Below the pieces are notes generated by a model, which made no database searches, was not told where the DNA came from, and saw only the letters and a list, made by a program, of their open reading frames with translations. Both the position numbers and the translations under genes were made by a program. Below are positions 16,603 to 24,374 of a stretch of 43,290 nucleotides of DNA, in pieces. The stretch's first letter is position 1; each line of letters opens with the position of its first letter. Source of the stretch: Cyanobacteria bacterium PR.3.49 (GTDB taxonomy: Bacteria; Cyanobacteriota; Vampirovibrionia; Obscuribacterales; Obscuribacteraceae); NCBI GenBank assembly GCA_013997645.1, contig PNKB01000024.1:1-43290 (forward strand), in the 5' to 3' direction.

Positions 16603-17817
16603 GTGTCTACGAATGACCACAAAAATCAGTCTGTGAGCGTGCCGGGTACGACCCGGTTGCCAAGCGCTCGGTTCCCGCTCAGGGCAATACTTTGCATAAC
16701 TTTATCTTTTCTACCCATACCTAATTCGGGTGCTGGTTTGGTTTTTGCCGCTTCGTCGCTGACTGTGGCGACTGCAATCTCCCTCTGTGCAAGCGTTTTG
16801 CCGGCAGGGGCCGAATCGCTGGAAGCGATGAAAGCCCGCGAGTTTTTGCAAAAGGGCAATATTCATTTGACCAGACTGGAGTTTCAAGCGGCACTCGATG
16901 CCTACACCGAATGCCTTCTTCTGGAGCCAAACAATCGCACTGCCAAAGAAAATATCGTTCTGACACACAATAACTGGGGCATTTATTGGTTTCAAAAGCG
17001 CAAGTACAAAGAAGCCAGAGAAGAGTGGGAGCAAGCGCTCAAACTCAATCCCGCCGACCGAAACGCGCGAAACAACATGCAAATTCTGCGCGTTACTCTC
17101 AGCCGCCAGGGGCTCACAGACGAGGGCGAGAAGAAACAGCCTCCTGCTAAGGCAAATTCTGACTTTCCGCCCTCACAGGCAATAATTCTTACGCCTGGCA
17201 TCAAATCAGGTAATTCGGCTAGCTCTGCTGCAGGGGGTGAATCTGGTTCGAGTACTGCTCCAGCTATTGCCTCGCCCAACACGGGTTCGGCTTCGGATTC
17301 TGCCGGCACCTCCGGCAGTGGCTCCGGCGCAGCGATAATCATCAGATCAAGCAATTCAGGCTCTGCTACCACAAGTGGTGGCGGGACTGCGGCGGGCAGC
17401 AGTGGCGTTAATTCGACTGGCAGCAGTGGCGGCGCCAATGGCAGCAGTGGCGGCGCCAATGGCAGCAGTGGCGGCGCCAATGGCAACAATACGGCAGGCA
17501 CCGATAATTCAGCCGCAAACGCAACTTTCTCAAACAACTCCGGGGTAAGCACCTACAGCGATCCTGCTCCTGGCAAATTTACCACTGCACCCGCGAGTAC
17601 TCCATCCGCTTCGGCTACTGCCACCGCTGGCGGTTCGCAAGGGGACAACATAGAAGACAGCCTTGGACAAATCGAGCTGAAAATCTATGGCCGCAAACAA
17701 GACTCTCTTCCTATAATGAAGCGTCTGGAAAAATTGGAAACCGACACGCACGGGAAAACAAAATCCGGCACGATCAAAGAACGAATTGATACTCTAAGGA
17801 AGAGCTACGGATTCTAA
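16603..17817 (+). CDS. exported TPR protein with Ser/Gly/Ala-rich linker
   Basis: A 404-residue protein read from a GTG. An N-terminal hydrophobic region (residues 25-65) acts as signal peptide or anchor (LRAILCITLSFLPI, then ATAISLCASVLPAGA/ES). Two TPR units follow at about residues 80-165 (AREFLQKGNIHLTRLEFQAALDAYTECLLLEP and NNWGIYWFQKRKYKEAREEWEQALKLNP). Residues 175-345 are low complexity (Ser, Gly, Ala, Asn, Thr), including a 21-bp DNA repeat. The last 55 residues form a conserved-looking helical module (IEDSLGQIELKIYGRK…RLEKLETDTHGK…IKERIDTLR). The two ends look like interaction modules joined by a disordered linker. The next TPR gene starts 19 bases downstream. Confidence 0.75.
   Translation: MSTNDHKNQSVSVPGTTRLPSARFPLRAILCITLSFLPIPNSGAGLVFAASSLTVATAISLCASVLPAGAESLEAMKAREFLQKGNIHLTRLEFQAALDAYTECLLLEPNNRTAKENIVLTHNNWGIYWFQKRKYKEAREEWEQALKLNPADRNARNNMQILRVTLSRQGLTDEGEKKQPPAKANSDFPPSQAIILTPGIKSGNSASSAAGGESGSSTAPAIASPNTGSASDSAGTSGSGSGAAIIIRSSNSGSATTSGGGTAAGSSGVNSTGSSGGANGSSGGANGSSGGANGNNTAGTDNSAANATFSNNSGVSTYSDPAPGKFTTAPASTPSASATATAGGSQGDNIEDSLGQIELKIYGRKQDSLPIMKRLEKLETDTHGKTKSGTIKERIDTLRKSYGF
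17419..17481 (+). repeat. three perfect 21-bp tandem copies inside a gene
   Basis: The 21-base unit beginning GGCAGCAGTGGCGGCGCCAA is repeated three times without mismatch (17419-17439, 17440-17460, 17461-17481). It encodes three GSSGGAN heptads in the linker of the exported TPR protein. A partial older copy precedes it near 17396. Perfect identity implies recent expansion. Confidence 0.9.
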
Positions 17818-17836
17818 TCAAAGGTATTTGTAATCG

Positions 17837-18988
17837 ATGGCCGAAAATGCAGAGCATTCCGAGAAAGTCGCCCGAGAGCTGATGCAGAAAGGCTATGAAT
17901 ATCTGAACGAGGGCGATCCCGGTCACGCCAAGAAGTTGGGAAAAAAACTTCTCAAAATGAAGTATTCGGGTGGCTATGAATTGCTTGCCCGGGCTTATGA
18001 AATGGAAGATCGACCTCAGGATGCAATCGCTGTACTAGAGGAAGGAACCCGCGCTGTGCCGCAAATCTGGTTGCTCTGGCAACAATTAGGAAATTTGCAA
18101 TCGGATCAAGGTGATTTTCAGGCAGCCAATGAGTCTTACACAAAAGCGCTTGACTGCCCAGGGGTAGATTCATCTCAAATCTATTTCAACAAGGCAATTG
18201 CTTTGCACCGATGCAATATGCCGCAGGATGCGATGGTCGCCCTTGATGAGGTGGAGAGCGATGAATTGCATTGGCCTGGTTTGGCCCTCAGAGTCGCTCT
18301 TTTAAATGGACTGGAGCAACATCACAAGGCTGCCGATTTGGCAAAACATTTGGCGGAGCGATTACTGGGGTCGGAAGAGCTGTTTACTCAGTACACAATT
18401 GAATTGGCAGGCATCATTACTGAGTTGGGTATTGCTGTTGGGCGAGGCAATAACGACATCGATGGTGCAAGACATTGCTTTATTCAAGCGCTTCGCTATG
18501 TCAAGAATTTTTCGTATGCGCTGGCGATGCTGCGTCAGGTTTATCACATGGAGTCGGCCAACGCACAGCATTTTCGTTTGCTGGTTAGAGGTACCTGGTT
18601 TGAACCGATCGAGCAGCATGGACCGATTAACCCCGGTTTTTACAGCACCTTCGACATTGTTGCTGATACTCCGGAGGAAGCAATGGCTTTTGCCGCAGAG
18701 CTCGAGCCGGACGAAGTTCGCGATTCGCTAATTGTTGAGGAAGTATCGGTTCTTGGACCATGTCCGGAAGATTTGAAAGGAGTATATAACCGAACTGGGT
18801 ATGCATTCTTTGTCCCGGACGATAAGGTCAAATCTGAAGTGAGCGAAGGTGCTCCTCTTACTGCAGGTTATGAAGAGCTGAATGCAGAAACTGAAAGCGT
18901 GAAACCAAAGCAACCTGAGTCTGCTGACAAAGACAAAACTAAGTCTGCCAAAAACAAATCTGCAAAGGGCAAGTCCTCAAAGAAGTAA
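17837..18988 (+). CDS. TPR protein with Lys/Ser-rich tail
   Basis: A 383-residue cytoplasmic-looking protein. TPR-like helix pairs fill residues 5-235: ARELMQKGYEYLNEGDPGHAKKLGKKLL, YELLARAYEMEDRPQDAIAVLEEG, LWQQLGNLQSDQGDFQAANESYTKAL, IYFNKAIALHRCNMPQDAMVALDEV. Residues 240-330 form a separate alpha/beta-looking region (HFRLLVRGTWFEP…GFYSTFDIVADTPEEAMAFAAELEP…VEEVSVLGPCP), where a charge- and aromatic-rich module may bind a ligand. The last 40 residues are Lys/Ser/Ala repeats (KSAKNKSAKGKSSKK), a nucleic-acid-binding or disordered tail. It is 19 bases downstream of the previous TPR gene and ends just before a strong terminator. No function can be named. Confidence 0.8.
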   Translation: MAENAEHSEKVARELMQKGYEYLNEGDPGHAKKLGKKLLKMKYSGGYELLARAYEMEDRPQDAIAVLEEGTRAVPQIWLLWQQLGNLQSDQGDFQAANESYTKALDCPGVDSSQIYFNKAIALHRCNMPQDAMVALDEVESDELHWPGLALRVALLNGLEQHHKAADLAKHLAERLLGSEELFTQYTIELAGIITELGIAVGRGNNDIDGARHCFIQALRYVKNFSYALAMLRQVYHMESANAQHFRLLVRGTWFEPIEQHGPINPGFYSTFDIVADTPEEAMAFAAELEPDEVRDSLIVEEVSVLGPCPEDLKGVYNRTGYAFFVPDDKVKSEVSEGAPLTAGYEELNAETESVKPKQPESADKDKTKSAKNKSAKGKSSKK

Positions 18989-18994
18989 TATAGG

Positions 18995-19050
18995 CAAGTA
19001 AAAATGAGACCCCTTCAATGCTGATGGGGTCTCATTTTTACTTGTCTTTT
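18995..19050 (+). terminator. strong terminator with perfect 19-bp stem
   Basis: A perfect 19-bp inverted repeat has arms at 18995-19013 and 19026-19044 and a 12-base loop. It is followed by TCTTTTTT. It lies 6 bases after the TPR gene stop and 11 bases before the 3' end of the convergent VOC gene. The A/T runs in the stem may also let it act on the opposite strand. Confidence 0.9.
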
Positions 19051-19060
19051 TTGATGGAAA

Positions 19061-19459
19061 CTATTTTTTGACCATCGAAAAAATCGAATATAGATTGCCG
19101 TCTACATCGTAGAAGTTAGTGCTCATGCCAACGTGATCACCTGCTTCGCAAACGATTTCACAATCATTCTTGAAGATGACGCCTTTTTTCAGAAGCTCAG
19201 CGCGTGCTTCATGCACATTGTCGACAGTGAAAACTACGATCGGTTGTCCCTCGAATTTTCCCGGATGCTTCTCGCCCGGCTTCATGCCGTGCAATGCAAG
19301 AGTGGTGTTGCCAGTTTCCAGTTCAACCCAACCTTCTTCTTCGGACTTCACGGTCATGCCGAGAATATCTCTATAGAAAGGTACGGATTTGCTTGTATCT
19401 TGCACGTACACAATGACGTAACTCATCGTCGTAAGCTTTATATCTGTCTTTACTGCCAT
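19061..19459 (-). CDS. VOC-superfamily (glyoxalase/bleomycin-resistance-like) protein
   Basis: A 132-residue protein of the vicinal oxygen chelate fold. The two beta-alpha-beta-beta-beta modules are clear. The first is TMSYVIVYVQDTSKSVPFYRDILGM to WVELETGNTTLALHG; the second is IVVFTVDNVHEARAELLKKGV to TNFYDVDGNLYSIF. Proteins of this kind are glyoxalases, dioxygenases or antibiotic-binding proteins; the substrate cannot be told. Possible metal ligands include His and Glu in strands one and four (ELETG, YDVDGN). AGGAA lies about 9 bases before the chosen ATG. It stands alone, convergent to the TPR pair. Confidence 0.85.
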   Translation of the reverse strand: MAVKTDIKLTTMSYVIVYVQDTSKSVPFYRDILGMTVKSEEEGWVELETGNTTLALHGMKPGEKHPGKFEGQPIVVFTVDNVHEARAELLKKGVIFKNDCEIVCEAGDHVGMSTNFYDVDGNLYSIFSMVKK

Positions 19460-19758
19460 TGGATTTTTCCTTTTAAAGTATTAGCCCTTTTCGGAATCCG
19501 GGCAAAAATCATACCCCACACTTGGACTTTACTCTTGAATAATCGCCTTTTTTGAATGTTTCAAGTGGCGGGAAGCCCAATCCAAGCTGGCTTTCAGCCG
19601 GCGGCTAATCCGAGTAAATACCTTAGTCGATATCGGTATAGATTTTTTCTCAAAATATCGCGGTCGGAAAGTTGGTTGTCATTCGAAAAAAAAATTTGCG
19701 TTATTTTGAACTTTTTGTTTCGCCGATACGTATTCAAAAGTACACGGAGGTGATCAAA
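19460..19758. other. AT-rich divergent intergenic region
   Basis: This 299-base gap separates the VOC gene from the composite transposase-like gene. It contains a short GCTGGC/GCCGGC hairpin near 19589-19605, an A-run around 19684-19692 and the strong GGAGGTGA ribosome site at 19746-19753. An in-frame extension back to 19672 is open but has no ribosome site, so I do not count it as coding. I see no gene or known riboswitch here. Confidence 0.5.
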
Positions 19759-20853
19759 ATGGCCAAGAAAGTCGTAGATCCCAAGCTTCAACGCAAAAAG
19801 AAAATCGCAGATTGCTGGGAAAAGTTTCTGAAGAAACACCCCGATGAAAAGACTTGCTCGATTTTTGCAGTAAAAATGCACTTCAAGGATCTAGTTGTTT
19901 CCTGCCCCCAATGCGGGTTTGCAAATAAGTGTACAGAACCAGAAAATCGAAGTCTCAAGTGCGCAAAATGCAAGAAAAAGATCTGGATCTTAAGCGGCAC
20001 TTTTTTCAGAAAGGTTAGACGCTTTCAACCATGGATGGCAGCTATTTGGTTTATTGAGCGAGGTGTTGAAATCACAGCCGCTGAGTTGGCGCGGCTTGTC
20101 AGCGTCGCCACATCCACTGTCCTAGCGATTTTCAAAAAGCTCAGCGTGGTTGTGGAATCTCAAATGGGAAAGGAAATTGACCTAATTGCATCGGCAAAAT
20201 TTGTCAAATCTTTCATGCGCCGAAGCAGGGAGACTCCAGCTGGAAAACATCCAAGAGAAGAAGAAACGGCAGCGTTTTCTCAAAGAGGAAACAAATCTGA
20301 TAGTGCCCTGCATGCGCAACAAATTCACCGAGCAAATCGCGCACCAAGACCGGCTTTGACGCAAGAAGAATTAGATCTCGCCAATAAGTTGATCGGCGAA
20401 ACTGAAAAATACATACTTTCGCTTTTATCTTTGACTCCGATTCGTTTTGACGAATTGCATTTGCAGACAGAACTTTCAATAGAAAATCTTTCAGCAGCAC
20501 TGATGAATCTCGAGTTGTTTGAATTGCTTGAGAGATTGCCGGGCGATCAGTTCATATTGGGTGTGCGCGCTGATCTATCTTTGACTCAAAGTCCGCAAGT
20601 ACAGGCTAGCAACAGTCAGAAAGATAAGGTCGTGTCTCGATTTCTTGATTTCGTGCGCAGCAATCACGGCGGTCTGAGCAGAAAGTATTTGCAATGTTAT
20701 GTCTCTTTGCTCTGGGCATTCACTGATAAAGTACGCTGGAAAAAAGGATCATTGATAAAAGCGTGCGTCGCATTCCGCGAAGTCACTGATGATGAATTGA
20801 TTGCTTATGTAACACCACTGAAAGTTGCCACCCCAATTGCACTGGCTGCCTAA
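19759..20853 (+). CDS. composite protein: IS1595-transposase-like N-terminus plus DprA-like winged helix
   Basis: A 364-residue protein. Residues 45-80 form a zinc ribbon (CPQCGF … CAKCKKK), followed by IWILSGTFFRKVRRFQPWMAAIWFIERGVEITAAELARLVSVATSTVLAIFKKL. That layout (ribbon, TGT block, helix-turn-helix) is the N-terminus of IS1595-type transposases. The DDE catalytic core that should follow is missing. Instead there is a basic linker (residues 145-200), then a segment near 205-265 (LSLLSLTPIRFDELHLQTELSIENLSAALMNLELFELLERLPGDQFI) that resembles the DprA C-terminal winged helix. The end (GGLSRKYLQCYVSLLWAF…YVTPLKV) recalls the closing helix of some transposases. A DNA-binding regulator derived from a transposase is the best reading. 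GGAGGTGA 5 bases upstream fixes the ATG. Confidence 0.65.
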   Translation: MAKKVVDPKLQRKKKIADCWEKFLKKHPDEKTCSIFAVKMHFKDLVVSCPQCGFANKCTEPENRSLKCAKCKKKIWILSGTFFRKVRRFQPWMAAIWFIERGVEITAAELARLVSVATSTVLAIFKKLSVVVESQMGKEIDLIASAKFVKSFMRRSRETPAGKHPREEETAAFSQRGNKSDSALHAQQIHRANRAPRPALTQEELDLANKLIGETEKYILSLLSLTPIRFDELHLQTELSIENLSAALMNLELFELLERLPGDQFILGVRADLSLTQSPQVQASNSQKDKVVSRFLDFVRSNHGGLSRKYLQCYVSLLWAFTDKVRWKKGSLIKACVAFREVTDDELIAYVTPLKVATPIALAA

Positions 20854-20904
20854 AGTAGCCGAAATCATTTAATTCTGGCTCAGTCCGATTGATTAGGCAG
20901 TGCG

Positions 20905-21900
20905 CTAAGCGAGCGCTGCGGCCAAAGGTGCAGGTGCCTTGATTTGAGCTCTTTCTGTCTCTTCGACGGCTTCTGCCTCGATTGCCCATACATAGAGGCA
21001 GGTATAGAACGAAGCACGAATGTAATTACACATTGCCGTTACGACCACAACAGTCGAAACCCAGAGAAAGGCTGCCATAAAGAAGATTGGCGATGTCTGC
21101 ATTTGCAGTGCATAAGCACCCAGGAATCCGGCTGCGCCGCCGGCCCAAACCAAGCCTGTCACGGCTTTGCAGATGAGACCGACCCCTACCTCACCGACTC
21201 CAATGGTGAGCAGATTACCTTGTGCCATGCGGTCAGCTCGCTTCAGGGCGCCCCAGAACGAAGTTCCCTCGATAACGATTGCAGGCAAGATCAAATGTCC
21301 AGCCAGGGTCCAAAAAACTGCCACAATACCGGCCAGGAAATCGACACCGAAGCCCATTCCGCCGGTTCCGCCTTTACCTCTCAATCCGCGCGCGATGGTT
21401 TTGGCCAAAAGCGTCGTGATACCGAGCATAATCAGAGCCGGCAAGCTTCTGAGCACTTCCTGGCAGGCAATATTCATTTTGCCTGTGCCGGCACCTTCGG
21501 TCAGGTGGCAATAAACGAGCGCTGTGGTCACTCCTTCCAGGAATCGGTTTGTCAGCCACCAGACAGCGACAATCATCATGGCGACAATGCCCATGTCGGT
21601 TCCGGCACCGACCATTTGACCGAACCCGCTGGGGTCGGTCGGACCGTTCAGTCCGGTCATTTGCATGAACTGCTCAGGACTGCCGCTTCTCATCATTTGT
21701 TGACCAGATTGGCCAAGCGTCTGGGCAACTCCCTGAACCTGGGAGCCCACTTTGGCATTGCCCTGGACAAACAAAAGGATGGCAAAGAAGAAATTGCTGA
21801 CTACGGTGAGAATCGAAGGCAATAACAGGCGCCAATCCTGCCAGCCCATCTTGATGCTGGCCATAATCATCCTGAAGCCGCGTCCAAACGATTCAAACAT
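20905..21900 (-). CDS. DUF6159-like multi-pass membrane protein
   Basis: A 331-residue integral membrane protein with about six hydrophobic segments. They are DWRLLLPSILTVVSNFFFAILLF (residues 21-43), a central pair (DMGIVAMMIVAVWWL, LPALIMLGITTLLA), VDFLAGIVAVFWTLAGHLILPAIV and two near the C-terminus. The motif LPAIVIEGTSFWGALKRADRM and the following GEVGVGLI resemble the DUF6159 family, whose function is unknown. A Gln/Met/Gly-rich loop lies at residues 45-90, and the tail is Ala/Glu-rich. It stands between convergent and divergent genes without obvious partners. The 193-base gap upstream contains a short CGCCCA/TGGGCG hairpin near 22060 and no gene. Confidence 0.7.
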   Translation of the reverse strand: MFESFGRGFRMIMASIKMGWQDWRLLLPSILTVVSNFFFAILLFVQGNAKVGSQVQGVAQTLGQSGQQMMRSGSPEQFMQMTGLNGPTDPSGFGQMVGAGTDMGIVAMMIVAVWWLTNRFLEGVTTALVYCHLTEGAGTGKMNIACQEVLRSLPALIMLGITTLLAKTIARGLRGKGGTGGMGFGVDFLAGIVAVFWTLAGHLILPAIVIEGTSFWGALKRADRMAQGNLLTIGVGEVGVGLICKAVTGLVWAGGAAGFLGAYALQMQTSPIFFMAAFLWVSTVVVVTAMCNYIRASFYTCLYVWAIEAEAVEETERAQIKAPAPLAAALA

Positions 21901-22093
21901 GACCTTTTACCCTCGTGGGGAGTCGCTGAGATGGGTGAAACCCAAATGGAGCGAGTGGCGGAGTACAAAAATTAGTAAGTTAAGAACTAAAGGCCTAATA
22001 GACCGTCATTAGTTTAATCAGTTGCCAAGCGAATGTAAAGGGGTTTTGATGAATTTCGCCGCCCAAAACTAAACTGTGGGCGTTATTTAACCA

Positions 22094-23956
22094 CTATTTT
22101 TTCGTTTCCGGCACTCCGCCGCTCACTTCAATGTCTTCAGCTTCATAACAGGAATCGAGCAACGCCTTGTATTTTTCGGTGATAACCTTTCGTTTTACCT
22201 TGAATGTGGGAGTCAATTCGTCGTTTTCTACTGTAAAGTCACGCTCCAAAATCACGAATTTTTTGATTCGCTCGAAATTGGCCAGTGGCTCATTCTTACG
22301 TTTCACCACTGCATCTACCTCGTCCTTGACCTTGGGATGCTGAGAAAGACTGTCCAAATCGTCCACAGGCAGCCCATTTTGCTCGGCAAAAGAACGCAAT
22401 CCGTCCGTGTTCAAAGTGATAAGAGCGGACACGTATTTGCGCTTATCTCCATATACAAGTATGTGGCTGATCAGGCTTTCTCCTTTGAACAGGTTCTCGA
22501 TGTATTGCGGGGCCACGTGTTTGCCGTTGGAAGTGATAATGATGTCTTTCTTGCGGTCTTTGATTCTTAGACGGCCGGTGGCATCGATTTCACCGATATC
22601 ACCGGTGGAGAACCAGCCATTGGAGAGCGCCGCCTTTGTTGCTTCCTCGTTTTTGTAATAGCCGGCAAAGATAGAAGGTCCTTTGACCAGAATTTCACCG
22701 TCTTCGGCAATTTTTACTTCCACTCCGGGCATTGGCTTGCCGACTGTGCCGGGATGATTATCTTCAGGAACATTACAGGCCACAGGTGCGCTGGTTTCTG
22801 TCAGTCCATAACCTTCAACGATGTTCAAACCAATAATTTCAAAAAACTCCTGCACATTAGGCGAGAGTGGTGCCGCCCCCGAAACCATCACCCGCAGCCG
22901 TCCTCCAAAACGCCGTCTGATTCTGGAAAAGACAAGTCGGTCTGCAACTCTCAATTCTGCTTTCAATATCTGATTGACGATGTGATCTTCATGCTTCAGT
23001 TGTGCCGCCTTCTTATATCTGAGCGCTCGCTTGCCCAGAGCCATTGCCCAGCGAATGAGATATTGCTGTGGTTTGGGCAGCTTGCGAATTTCAACTTGAA
23101 TGCGCTGATAAGCCTTTTCGTAAAAACGCGGCACACCATTCAAAACCGTCGGCCGCACTTCAACCATATTTTTCGGAACTTGCTCGATACTTTCGGCATA
23201 GGCTACGACCAGCCCTTCGTAGATAGAAATAAATTGACCACCGACTCGCTCGTATACGTGAGAAAGCGGCAAGAAAGAAAGCGCCAGATCGTTTTCGTTC
23301 AAACCGACCAGGACATGCATCGCTTCGCAAACAGCAATGATATTGGAATGAAGCAGCATAGCGCCTTTCGGTATGCCTGTCGTTCCTGATGTATAAACGA
23401 TAGTGGCTAGATCATCGGATTTGAGATTTTTGATCCGCTCGGGTAAAGCGGAAGGATTTTTGCCCAGTTCAATTTCTCCATAGCTCAGCAGTTCAGCCCA
23501 GCTCAGAATTTTGAAGCGCGGGTCGGTCGATTTAGGCTCACCTTCGAACAAAACGACAAAGCGCAGAGTCTTAGGCAAATCCTTTGCTTCTTGCACTTTG
23601 CGCAATTGAATCTCGTTCTCGCAAAAAATCCCGACCGCGTCACTGTGGCGTATGAGAAATTGCGCCTCGGCCGCTGCCAGAGTCGGATAGATCGGCACTG
23701 TGACCGCACCGCAGGAGAGCGACGCCAGATCAGCCCATGTCCAGTGAGGACGACTCTGCGACATGATTGCCAGTTTTTCTTCTGGTTTGACGCCCAGACT
23801 GAGGAGCCCTCCGGCAGCCAATTCGACCGTTCTTCCGTGTTCACGCCAGATGATTGGTCTGAACTTGCCGTCCACCTTGTGCATGATGGCCGGGCGCTCT
23901 GACATGGTTGCCACGCGTTCCCAAAAGACATCAACTATCGTTTTGTAAGTCACCAT
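22094..23956 (-). CDS. long-chain acyl-CoA synthetase (AMP-forming)
   Basis: A 620-residue adenylate-forming long-chain fatty acid-CoA ligase of the COG1022/FadD15 group, probably membrane-associated. Visible motifs are YTSGTTGIPKGAM near residue 190, LPLSHVYERVGGQF, EGYGLTETSAPV, STGDIGEIDATGRLRIKDRKKD and ITSNGKHVAPQ. The last replaces the usual C-terminal lysine motif in this group, and LTPTFKVKRK holds a terminal lysine. It activates fatty acids for lipid synthesis or degradation. The chosen ATG at 23956 has AAAGG about 7 bases upstream and lies 11 bases after the cutA stop. The frame continues upstream into cutA, but those residues look non-coding. Probable operon: fusion gene, cutA, this gene. 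Confidence 0.92.
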   Translation of the reverse strand: MVTYKTIVDVFWERVATMSERPAIMHKVDGKFRPIIWREHGRTVELAAGGLLSLGVKPEEKLAIMSQSRPHWTWADLASLSCGAVTVPIYPTLAAAEAQFLIRHSDAVGIFCENEIQLRKVQEAKDLPKTLRFVVLFEGEPKSTDPRFKILSWAELLSYGEIELGKNPSALPERIKNLKSDDLATIVYTSGTTGIPKGAMLLHSNIIAVCEAMHVLVGLNENDLALSFLPLSHVYERVGGQFISIYEGLVVAYAESIEQVPKNMVEVRPTVLNGVPRFYEKAYQRIQVEIRKLPKPQQYLIRWAMALGKRALRYKKAAQLKHEDHIVNQILKAELRVADRLVFSRIRRRFGGRLRVMVSGAAPLSPNVQEFFEIIGLNIVEGYGLTETSAPVACNVPEDNHPGTVGKPMPGVEVKIAEDGEILVKGPSIFAGYYKNEEATKAALSNGWFSTGDIGEIDATGRLRIKDRKKDIIITSNGKHVAPQYIENLFKGESLISHILVYGDKRKYVSALITLNTDGLRSFAEQNGLPVDDLDSLSQHPKVKDEVDAVVKRKNEPLANFERIKKFVILERDFTVENDELTPTFKVKRKVITEKYKALLDSCYEAEDIEVSGGVPETKK

Positions 23957-23967
23957 TCTGCCTTTAT

Positions 23968-24294
23968 TTAGCGTGGTATTGCCACTGATCCATTGAGCCA
24001 ATTCATATAAGGCTTGTGTCCTTCCACTATTGGAACACAAATTATCTCCGGCACATCATATGAATGAATCGATAATATCTTGGCTTCCAATTGCGCCCAC
24101 AAAATCAGACTGGACTTGATGATCAGCAGCGCTTCTTCGGCATCTACCGTCAGTTCTCCCTGCCAGCGGTAGACCGATTTTATTGCCGGTATGATATTGA
24201 CGCAAGCAGCCAATTCGCTGTCGATAAGCTGTTTGGCAATGTCTTCGGCCGCCCCGGCAGGGCATGTGACAAATACAACCACTTCTTCAGACAT
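23968..24294 (-). CDS. cutA: CutA1-type divalent-cation tolerance protein
   Basis: A 108-residue protein matching CutA1 over its full length: VVVFVTCPAGAAEDIAKQLIDSELAACVNIIPAIKSVYRWQGELTVDAEEALLIIKS, then SYDVPEIICVPIVEGHKPYMNWL. CutA1 forms stable trimers with a PII-like ferredoxin fold. A role in copper tolerance was proposed in E. coli, but the molecular function is unsettled. The conserved Cys of the AACVN block is present. It lies between the deoxyribosyltransferase-like fusion gene (80 bases upstream) and the acyl-CoA synthetase (11 bases downstream), all on the minus strand. Confidence 0.95.
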   Translation of the reverse strand: MSEEVVVFVTCPAGAAEDIAKQLIDSELAACVNIIPAIKSVYRWQGELTVDAEEALLIIKSSLILWAQLEAKILSIHSYDVPEIICVPIVEGHKPYMNWLNGSVAIPR

Positions 24295-24374
24295 TGGCTG
24301 ACTATGACTCCTTGCGACTTTAGTTCAATGGATGCTTTGCTGATCGTTGCCGAAAAGAAATTTGAAAGCTGCTG

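Noticed and set aside
16992..17552. 186-codon minus-strand Pro/Leu-rich ORF
   Set aside because: It is the reverse reading of the Ser/Gly/Ala-rich linker and its repeats; composition explains the open frame.
19589..19612. Riboswitch upstream of the composite transposase-like gene
   Set aside because: A single short hairpin does not match any riboswitch class I know.
20944..21825. 293-codon plus-strand ORF opposite the DUF6159-like gene
   Set aside because: Its product is polar, Cys/His-rich and repeat-free, without any family pattern, while the minus strand encodes clear membrane helices. It is an antisense shadow.
22060..22090. Terminator near the 3' end of the long-chain acyl-CoA synthetase
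   Set aside because: The CGCCCA/TGGGCG stem is followed by a T-rich run only on the plus strand, where no gene needs it; the 6-bp stem is weak.
22754..23389. 211-codon plus-strand ORF opposite the long-chain acyl-CoA synthetase
   Set aside because: No ribosome site or recognisable domain; the minus strand is clearly coding.
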